Below, piece after piece: positions 56,950-64,000 of a DNA stretch of 64,000 bases; the first letter of the stretch is position 1, and each line of letters opens with the position of its first letter. A program made the position numbers and the translations under genes. Under the pieces are notes generated by a model. That model worked only from the letters and a program-made list of their open reading frames with translations, searched no databases and was not told the DNA's origin. This DNA comes from Serripes groenlandicus (Eukaryota; Mollusca; Bivalvia; Cardiida; Cardiidae): assembly GCA_031761405.1 (NCBI GenBank), contig JASEVX010000011.1, positions 40,922,066 through 40,986,065 of the forward strand. The letters run 5' to 3'.

Positions 56950-57790
56950 GTGTTTACTATGGAACATACGACAGGTAGGTTTCGTTCCGTTTGATATAGG
57001 CATAGCTTAAACTGTTTATGTTGTGTTTACTATGGAACACACGGCAGCTGTTAAGCTATGCCTATCAAACGGAACGAAACCTACCTGTTTTATGAATGGA
57101 AAACAGATAGAACATGTTTGGTTAACGACTAAGGAACGGTATATCGACAAAACCTATATAGGTTTCGCAAAACAGGTTTTGAGTTTTGTGACTATGGAAC
57201 ACAGGGCTGTAGTATGCGTGTAATCCCGTAAAACAGGTGTAATACGGTTTATTATGGAAGCGTCCTATTGCCACAGTCTGTAATATTTTTTAGAGATTAT
57301 ATCTCCTTATTAGGAGGAACTAAGTCCTAATTTGTAGATACTATCTAATTAGGAGATACTATCTAATTAGGAGATATTAAGTCCGAATTAGAAGATACTA
57401 TGTCAGATACTAAGTCATAATTAGGAGAAACTTAGTATCTCCTAACTATGACTCAGTATCTCCTAATTAGGAGATAGTATCTCCTCATTAGGAATTAGTA
57501 TCTTCTATTTCTGACTTAGTATCTCCTAATTATGACTCAGTATTTCCTAATTATGACATAGTATCTCTTAATTAGGAGATGGTATACCCTAATTAGGACT
57601 TAATATCTCCTAATTAAGAGATATTATCTCCTAATTATGACTTAGTATCTCCTAATTAGGAGATAATTTCTCTCAAAGATTTTACAGACTGTGGCACAAG
57701 GACGCTTCCATACTTTATAGACGAAACCTATATATAGGTTTCACAAAACAGGTTTTGGGTTTAGTGACTATGGAACACACACGGCAACTA
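56950..57790. repeat. Nested palindromic CTATGGAACACA elements
   Basis: TTACTATGGAACATACGACA and GTTTACTATGGAACACACGG repeat in tandem; 57040-57210 is the inverse of 45816-46005. After the MITE at 57253-57712 the pieces CGAAACCTATATATAGG and GACTATGGAACACACAC return. Confidence 0.65.
57253..57712. mobile_element. TIR element filled with CTAATTAGGAGATA palindromic units
   Basis: The ends TATGGAAGCGTCCTATTGCC and GGCACAAGGACGCTTCCATA are inverted repeats extending through CACAGTCTGTAA. Between them the palindromic unit TATCTCCTAATTAGGAGATA and the linker AAGTC/GACTTA alternate about ten times on both strands. No coding sequence. Confidence 0.8.
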
Positions 57791-57924
57791 GGGATCAAAT
57801 CGAATCGAAGTATCGGGAACACAACGTTTTGATATTGTTTACGTTATAATTCAGCTTCAAATCAACTAAATGTATACCAGATCATACATTTCGAGGCGAA
57901 GAGACCGATTTGGGTTTAACTCTT

Positions 57925-58115
57925 ACCCATGTACAACACAGCTGAAGCAAACAACTTTAAAAGCATCTGGTTAAAACGACGGTAAACTTCCATAAATGAA
58001 ACATTAATCATTTAATGGAGTTAAACACCTTGTGACTGAAGAAGAAATTTCTCATTCTTCTTTTGTCACAAAGTTTTCAAAAGTCGTTTGTTGTAGAGGC
58101 TATATATGGGGAAAG
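57925..58115. mobile_element. TTAA-family MITE, diverged
   Basis: CTTACCCATGTACAACACAG, TGAAGAAGAAATTTCTCATT CTTCTTTTGTCACA and AAAAGTCGTTTGTTG are the family's parts in order. The ends are degraded. Confidence 0.55.
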
Positions 58116-58244
58116 TTGATGCTTAACGAGTCGGCATTTGATATCACGACCCTAGATTATCAACGAATTTCGTTACCGACTGAGCTTTCGCATTGCACCT
58201 CGTTTATCCTGGTGAAGAAAGCAATGGAGAAATAAATTCCGTTT

Positions 58245-58450
58245 AAGTTGTATTAGCGCTTTTCAACAGTATCTCAGTTATCACGACGACAAATCACTTA
58301 ATCAAGATCCCCGGGTAAACACACCGATACTAAGCAAGGGAATGTGCTTTTTGTCGACGGGCACTCCATCGAGACCGACGCGACTTGCGATCGAATCCGG
58401 AGCGCCCGGTTCCAAAACCTCGACACTAACCACTCGGTCATTGTGGATTC
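58245..58450 (-). mobile_element. tRNA-Ser-like SINE, third family
   Basis: GCGCTTTTCAACAGTATCTC, TCAAGATCCCCGGGTAAACA and a head with GATCGAATCCGGAGCGCCCG on the plus strand match 62337-62562. Confidence 0.65.
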
Positions 58451-58474
58451 AACCATCGTTTATATAGACAGTGG

Positions 58475-58905
58475 TGATCGAGCGTTGAAACTCATTTGCA
58501 CAACTATTTTTTAGTTCGCGACTTTTTTCTTATATGGATTGTATATATATCATGTAAAACGACATCTCCAGTCACAGGCTATTCATAAAATATATGATAT
58601 TTTACATATTTTATAAATAGCCTGGGTACCGAGGATGATAAAACGGGTACTATATATATCATTCCCACCTGTAATTTTACGCATTGCGAACTAACTACTG
58701 TACGTGACGTTTCTTTTTTGGCATATTTGGCATAGAATACCTTTCACAAATATAGTTACTTATCGACGATTTGTCACACGTGGATTAGGTTTCAGATTCA
58801 AACAAGTGGAAGGATTAAGCTGCAGTGAGAGGTAACATACATGTATTTTTATATTAATGATGAATAAATAGATTGATTTTATCCAGGAAAAGGGAGGGCA
58901 AGTTT
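58475..58905. repeat. Duplicate of 56310-56650 with an inserted MITE
   Basis: Aligns with 56310-56650 on both sides of an insertion at 58562-58638. Confidence 0.8.
58562..58638. mobile_element. 77-bp MITE relative with TAAAACG target duplication
   Basis: TAAAACG lies at 58555-58561 and 58639-58645; the paralogous site near 56390 is empty. The insert contains CAGGCTATTCATAAAATAT and ATATTTTATAAATAGCCTGG then GTACCGAGGATG, an internally deleted form of the 45506 element. Confidence 0.85.
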
Positions 58906-59084
58906 ACTCAACATACCACATACATATAATACTTTAGTTTTAACAAAGTCAAATAGCAGATTAATGGTAAAACGGAACAAAATAAATGTTTGGAAATAAT
59001 CTAGAAAATGTATACCTTGTAGTCACCAACATTACTTAAAATGTGATGTCTGTATCTCGTGCATATGTCAAGTTTCAATTGTGT

Positions 59085-59285
59085 TTCACGGCGCATTCAA
59101 CAACTTGTCTTTTATGTCACGGCGTCTCTTGAATCAATTAAAGGTTAAATTGATGCTCAATCTAAACAATCTGTCGTAATGCCATCGCGGCGACCCCGAA
59201 GGTTTTGGTATGACTCGATAAGAGATCGAACCTCGGGCTTCCGCTCCCGAGTCGGATTTTCTTACTACTTAACCATGCTGACGGG
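59085..59285 (-). mobile_element. Possible tRNA-derived SINE
   Basis: GTTTCACGGCGCATTCAACA at the left and a head-like AGATCGAACCTCGGGCTTCC..CTTACTACTTAACCATGCTG (B and A box on the complement) at the right suggest a SINE related to the third family. Divergence is high. Confidence 0.45.
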
Positions 59286-59721
59286 TTGCACGGCATGTCA
59301 ACTGAATTGCGCCAATCTGCAGTCTGATCGGTTCTTTATGTGTTCGTTAACACACCCTACATACATCAAAACGGTTAGGTTAAACATATTGAAAATCTCT
59401 ATAAATAAGGGTTTAATAGAGTTGAAAACGTGTGTGGCAAAAGGAGAGATTGCTGATCAAATTGGTTTTACTCTCAGGTATAGGTATTAGTGCCTATTGA
59501 ATACACACCGGTTAACGTTATAGGTCATTAAAAACATTGAGGCAAAAAGATATTGTTCACCATTAGCTGTTTCTCCTATTGTCACATAAGTCATATTTAT
59601 TCAATAATTATACTTTCATTTACAGAGAGTTTCAATATATTTTACTATGTTTCTCAACGTCATCTGCTGTAAATTGTGTGTATGTGTGAACAGTTTAATT
59701 GTCTGATATCAAATGTCAAAC

Positions 59722-60011
59722 GCCGAGCCCAGGTCGCTAAGTCGGTAGTGATGCAGGCTGTCAATCCAGGTTTTGTGAGTTCGAACCCCAGCTCCGCCAA
59801 CATTGTTTCCGACGTTTGACAAAAGTCATTGTGACAAGCGTCATTCGTCTTCCACCAATGGTCTATCTGTCTATGTGGAAAAGCAGCCAATTGCTTGGAA
59901 AGAATGTTGTATAAATAACTGGTGTGAGACAGCCAAGAAACACATAAGAAGGTGAACTAGCCGCCGTTATATGAGTGAACAAATGTTGAAAACGGCGTTA
60001 AACCTCATTCA
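59722..60011 (+). mobile_element. V-SINE/RUDI-like SINE with 14-bp target duplication
   Basis: Head GGTCGCTAAGTCGGTAGTG and GAGTTCGAACCCC; body CTATGTGGAAAAGCAGCCAA; tail GGCGTTAAACCTCATTCAATC. ATCAAATGTCAAAC (59708-59721) and ATCAAAAGTCAAAC (60012-60025) are the flanking duplicates, with one mismatch. Confidence 0.85.
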
Positions 60012-60207
60012 ATCAAAAGTCAAACAATGTTGGTATTTGTTTGGTAGTGTTTTGGTATTGCGTTCTTTGAGTTTTAACGCAAATTTCTTCTAGTGTTATA
60101 TTCGAATACCGTGAGATACGGGTTCTTTCTTATACACGGCGCTACACACTACGTATAGAACGGCCCGAAACGTACTGAAGCAAAACGATCCTTTACATAA
60201 AAGAATA

Positions 60208-60436
60208 CGCATATATGAGCCGTTCCACGAGAAAAGCAACATTATGGATTAAGCGCGTATCCAGATCAGCCTGTTTGCGCAGGCTAATCCGGGCCGACAC
60301 ATTCCGTCTCAGGAGGACAGAGTAATTGTTCCTTAAACAGAAAATCCACGGGAGGCGAACATTGTCCGTACGGGTTAGCCTGTCCGACATACTTAGGCAG
60401 ATCCACATCTTTGGTTTCCTCGTGGGACGGCTCATG
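60208..60436. mobile_element. MITE, GAGCCGTTCCACGAG family, complete
   Basis: ATGAGCCGTTCCACGAGAAA and TTTCCTCGTGGGACGGCTCAT are the ends; TCAGCCTGTTTGCGCAGGCT and GGGTTAGCCTGTCC are the core. Confidence 0.8.
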
Positions 60437-60639
60437 TGTCTAGTGACATGGGATCTAAATCACAGGGTAATATAAGATCTAAAGCAATATATCTTACCAC
60501 ATAGTAAACGTGGTGATGCTGTGTTACACTGTTTTGAATACATTTGTTTATTAGCGAATGTGTAAGGCCTGCTCTATTGTTTTCAATACAAATATTTAAG
60601 ACTTCCTTTTTGACAAAAAAACATTCAGGTATTGCGTAA

Positions 60640-60905
60640 TCCCAAAGGAAATCCTTAATGCAGAAAACTTGAGTGTCCATGTGATAGTCATTTACTGTTA
60701 CACTTCTGTTATTCAATCGAAGGATAGATCGATTGAGATTAATGTACTTTCAACAAGGTTTCGGTAATGCAAGTTTACTATTAACTGTCGAATTCAAAAC
60801 TATTGATTTTATTTCATTGATAACATGATTGATGACAAGTTTCGTCAACAATTCAATGTCATACTGTATGCAGGTTTAAACATGCATTACGAAATTAATA
60901 TATAT
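60640..60905. repeat. Diverged duplicate of 46500-46900
   Basis: AACTTGAGTGTCCATGTGA, ACTGTCGAATTCAAAACTAT and ATTTTATTTCATTGATAAC match 46540-46830 in order. No gene recognised. Confidence 0.5.
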
Positions 60906-61039
60906 AGGTTCGAACACGTATATCCACTTAATATACCAACATGTTAAAGTAAATTTAAGTATGAACCGTTTTTGTATGTACTAAAACTAGAAACGTCCGT
61001 TTGTGTATAAGTATATTTCCAATATTTGCGATTTTATAT

Positions 61040-62105
61040 TTTGTTTATTTAAATCGTCATACATGTGTATTGAAATATTGTTGGTATATTGAAATGGGTG
61101 TTTCTGTGAGATTCACAGACTTAGTACGTTGAAATGAAAATTTGTTTATAATGTTATATTCATACCTATACATTAGGGTACATTAGGGTATTAGACAAGG
61201 TGTCAGACCAAATGGTAACTTAGTTAAATTGTGCGTATAATACTTTAAATTACCTCCCTTTAAGTACTACCAGGATTTTTTTTCTTGTGAAACATTTATT
61301 GTGAAACAGATATTTCTGTGGTTTATATATGTTCATGTCTGCACTTCTTCATCTAGAATTACTGCGTACTATATGATAGCATGTAAGGAACGGAATGGCA
61401 TTAATGCCGAGCGCGAGGGTAAACAACGCCAAACAACAACAACAAGAAACATATTACATTTACTGCGTGCCTTCTCTTGTTCATGGTTCCCGGTTTAACA
61501 TTCTATCGAACTAAAAAAGCGTATGAGGCAGGTAACTAATTCAGTTTACTGTTTAGACAAGATACAGTATGAATTTGGCTTAAATAAATGTTTAACTGTG
61601 TTAAATATTTGTATTCCCTTTAAATTGTTTATTTAAATCGTCATACATGTGTATTATTAGACAAAGGTGTCAGACCAAATGGGAACTTAGTTAAATTGTG
61701 CATATATACTTCGAATTACCTCTCTTTAAGTACTACCAGGATTTTTTTCTTGTGATTCGTATGAATAAGTTTGATAAACATTAACATTTCAACTAGACGG
61801 CAACATTTATTGTGAAACAGATATTTCTGTGGTTTATATATGTTCATGTCTGCACTTCTTCATCTAGAATTACTGCGTAATATATGATAGCATGTAAAAA
61901 AGGAATGGCATTAATGCCGAGCGCGAGGGTAAACAACGCCAAACAACAACAACAAGAAACAGATTTCATTTACTGCGTGCCTTCTCTTGTTCATGGTTCC
62001 CGGTTTAACATACTATCGAACTAAAAAAAATCGTATGAGGCAGGTAACCAATTCAGTTTACTGTTTAGACAAGATACAGTATGAATTTCGCTTAAATAAA
62101 AATGT
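61040..62105. repeat. Tandem duplication, two copies of about 500-580 bp
   Basis: 61040-61610 and 61628-62105 share TTTAAATCGTCATACATGTG, ACAGATATTTCTGTGGTTTA, GGCATTAATGCCGAGCGCGA and GTTCATGGTTCCCGGTTTAA at high identity. The spacing changes from about 584 to about 511 bp because of indels (the first copy has extra sequence before GTAACTTAG, the second has an added AACATTTCAACTAGACGG). No gene recognised. Confidence 0.85.
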
Positions 62106-62336
62106 ACATATATTTAATTAATATATTGGCCTTTGTCTTTTGTTTTTAATTTGTAAAACTCACACATGTATATAGAGTGTAAAAGGGATGTTTTAAAAGT
62201 CATTAACTTAAATTAATGTACTTAGTAAGGACAAAGAGAAATCAAGATATGTGGTCACGCTGGCAGGTCTAAATATTCTCCTTGATCGAAATTTCTAAGC
62301 ATCCCTACAGGAAGCCGCCTCCAGGCGGCTTCCAAT

Positions 62337-62562
62337 TCATTTATTTATTGGGGTTTTACGCCGCTTTCAACAATATTTCAGTTATATCACGGCGACAGTT
62401 CACTTATTCATGATCCCTGGGTAAACAAACCAGTACTAGGCTAGAAAATGTGCCTTGCACAATGGCACTCCACCATGACCGTAGTGCCGCGACAAGGGAT
62501 CGAACCCGGGACACCCGGTTTCGAAATCCCCGACGCTAACCACTCGACCACAGCGGATTCCT
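62337..62562 (-). mobile_element. tRNA-Ser-like SINE with 15-bp target duplication
   Basis: On the minus strand the head reads GTGGTCGAGTGGTTAGCGTC (A box) and GTCCCGGGTTCGATCCC (B box), close to a tRNA with a long variable arm. The body ends near CGGCGTAAAACCCC. CAGGCGGCTTCCAAT flanks both sides (62322-62336 and 62563-62577). Confidence 0.9.
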
Positions 62563-62859
62563 CAGGCGGCTTCCAATGAAATAACCACATAATTGAACGA
62601 ATCATGTTTATACAGGTAGTATTACCATTCACTGCCTATCCCGTATGCTTTGAAATATGTTTAAATGTTGCAACCGCTAATCACGCCCCTTCCTTGAAAG
62701 GAGACGTAGCACGGATGTAAAATAAAACCTATGTAATAGTGTGATTAATATAACATGTATGTTTAGAAATCCTTTACCGAAACGAAAGGTAAAGGTCACA
62801 TTCACATACAGCGTTCAAATAAAACAGGTAAACGACATAATATCAACATGAACAAAGTA

Positions 62860-63100
62860 ATCAAACAGCGAGCAAATCAATCAATCATTTAATCCACCAA
62901 TCAATCTGTCACTCAACTGAACATCCAAGACATCGTCAATCCTCATAATGAATGGATGAATGAACGAATGAACGAATGATTGAATGCATGAATGTACGAG
63001 TGAACGAACGAACGAGTGAATGAATGAATAATTGAATGAATCAACTAATCAATTAACATATACCAATTATTCACAATCAAACAATAAATAAATCAATCAA
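62860..63100. repeat. Imperfect (GAAT/GAAC)n and (AATC)n tetranucleotides
   Basis: GAATGAACGAATGAACGAAT and GAACGAACGAACGAGTGAAT at 62947-63050; AATCAATCAATCAT-type runs on both sides. Confidence 0.85.
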
Positions 63101-63439
63101 TCATCTATGTCTTTATTGTTGTATGTGGGAAATGGTTATTTAATACAAGCAGTCTGTATTCACCAGGAAGATATACATTTACACCGAATATGATTCGTAC
63201 ACCCCTTAATCATTAAATCCATGAAGAATCATTACGATTCGTAACAAATTATCATAATCTCATAGACGATCATTTGACATCATTTTTTTGGAAGGAAAAT
63301 GTCTTCTTTTCAACCAAATAATGTGTTTGGTGCTTATGTAGGTGAACCTTGGTCAAAGAGTAGGCATGAAGCTGCAAGGAATGGACACTGTAAAGGAAAA
63401 AGCATATTTAAATATATCAGTAAAGCACATTTTTAAAAC

Positions 63440-64000
63440 GCTTCTGTACAACATGTGGAAAACCGAAAGTAACTCCGTTTGGACACAGTTTCAAACCTGA
63501 CTGGGTTTGAATGGACACGAATGATCTGATAATTGTTTTAGAAAATCAGATGAACAATTTGGTACCAAGTGTGTTAAAGGTTCAAAAGGTTTACAAAACT
63601 AAGGTTTTGTCTTAAATTTGGCCTAGTGACCTAGGTTTTGACCACACATGGTCCAGTTTCGAACTTACTGTGATTTGATGGAGGTGAACGTTCTGATTAT
63701 TGTTCTTGAAGATTAGATGGACAATGTTGCATTTAATTTGTTCCCTAGGACTTTCTAAAATCTGACCTAGTGACCTAGTTTCTGACCCCACGTCACCCAG
63801 TTTCGAACATTATTATAATTTGATGGAGATAAATCTTCTGATGAACCTATATGATTATTTGAGGCTTATATATTGTTTATAAGGGTTTTCTAAAGATTTG
63901 GCCATGTGATCCAGTTTAGAGTTTGGCAGAGATTTGGTGGAAATGCAGTTCTGATTATCTCTCATTAAGATTGGATGTTCAATTTGGTCTGTAGAGTGTT
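63440..64000 (+). repeat. Core units of an AACAAGAG-type element, cut by the window end
   Basis: TGACCTAGTGACCTAGTTTC, TGACCCCACGTCACCCAGTT and GTGATTTGATGGAGGTGAAC recur about three times at about 150-bp spacing, related to 47550-47930 and the nested element at 29381. Confidence 0.6.

Overview
The window looks like eukaryotic intergenic DNA from a mollusc, most likely a bivalve of the heterodont kind. The base composition is AT-rich, there is no operon-like gene packing, and most of the sequence is decayed transposable elements. The repeat families match types I associate with bivalve genomes: V-SINE/RUDI-like tRNA SINEs with CAATC tails, elements starting AACAAGAGGGCC and ending GGTGAGCTAAAA, MITEs bounded by GAGCCGTTCCACGAG, and degenerate CR1/Jockey-type LINEs. 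The species cannot be fixed from sequence alone.

One convincing host gene is present. It is a GT11-type alpha-1,2-fucosyltransferase at 5.0-6.5 kb, with a Golgi-type membrane anchor, a Thr/Ser-rich stalk made of ten 13-residue repeats and a full catalytic domain. A single in-frame TAA separates anchor from stalk, so the copy may be broken or may start inside the repeats. A second, C-terminal-only copy lies at 14.85 kb within a local duplication, and its 3' flank carries a 230-bp DNA transposon absent from the parent flank.

Layout: 0.3-3.0 kb is block A1 (LINE-derived); 3.1-4.5 kb SINEs and a MITE; 5.0-6.5 kb fucosyltransferase; 6.8-7.6 kb a TIR element filled with short repeats; 7.4-9.8 kb block B1; 10.3-12.7 kb block A2; 14.0-15.5 kb minisatellite, fucosyltransferase fragment and MITE; 16.9-21.1 kb a large TIR element with subterminal palindromes; 21.6-25.5 kb MITEs, minisatellites and block A3; 26.6-31.8 kb a LINE with a nested insertion; 31.8-33.7 kb a foldback element holding a pogo/Tigger-like transposase start and histone-type 3' stem-loops; 33.8-36.0 kb block B2; 36.1-37.9 kb a LINE remnant; 38.1-39.5 kb a decayed zinc-finger gene of unknown family; 40-64 kb mostly SINEs, MITEs, tandem repeats and local duplications.

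No rRNA, functional tRNA, CRISPR array or operon was seen. The most informative signals are structural: the repeat-built stalk, an inversion between paralogous palindromes in blocks B1 and B2, filled and empty transposon sites, and the foldback element with histone 3'-end signals.
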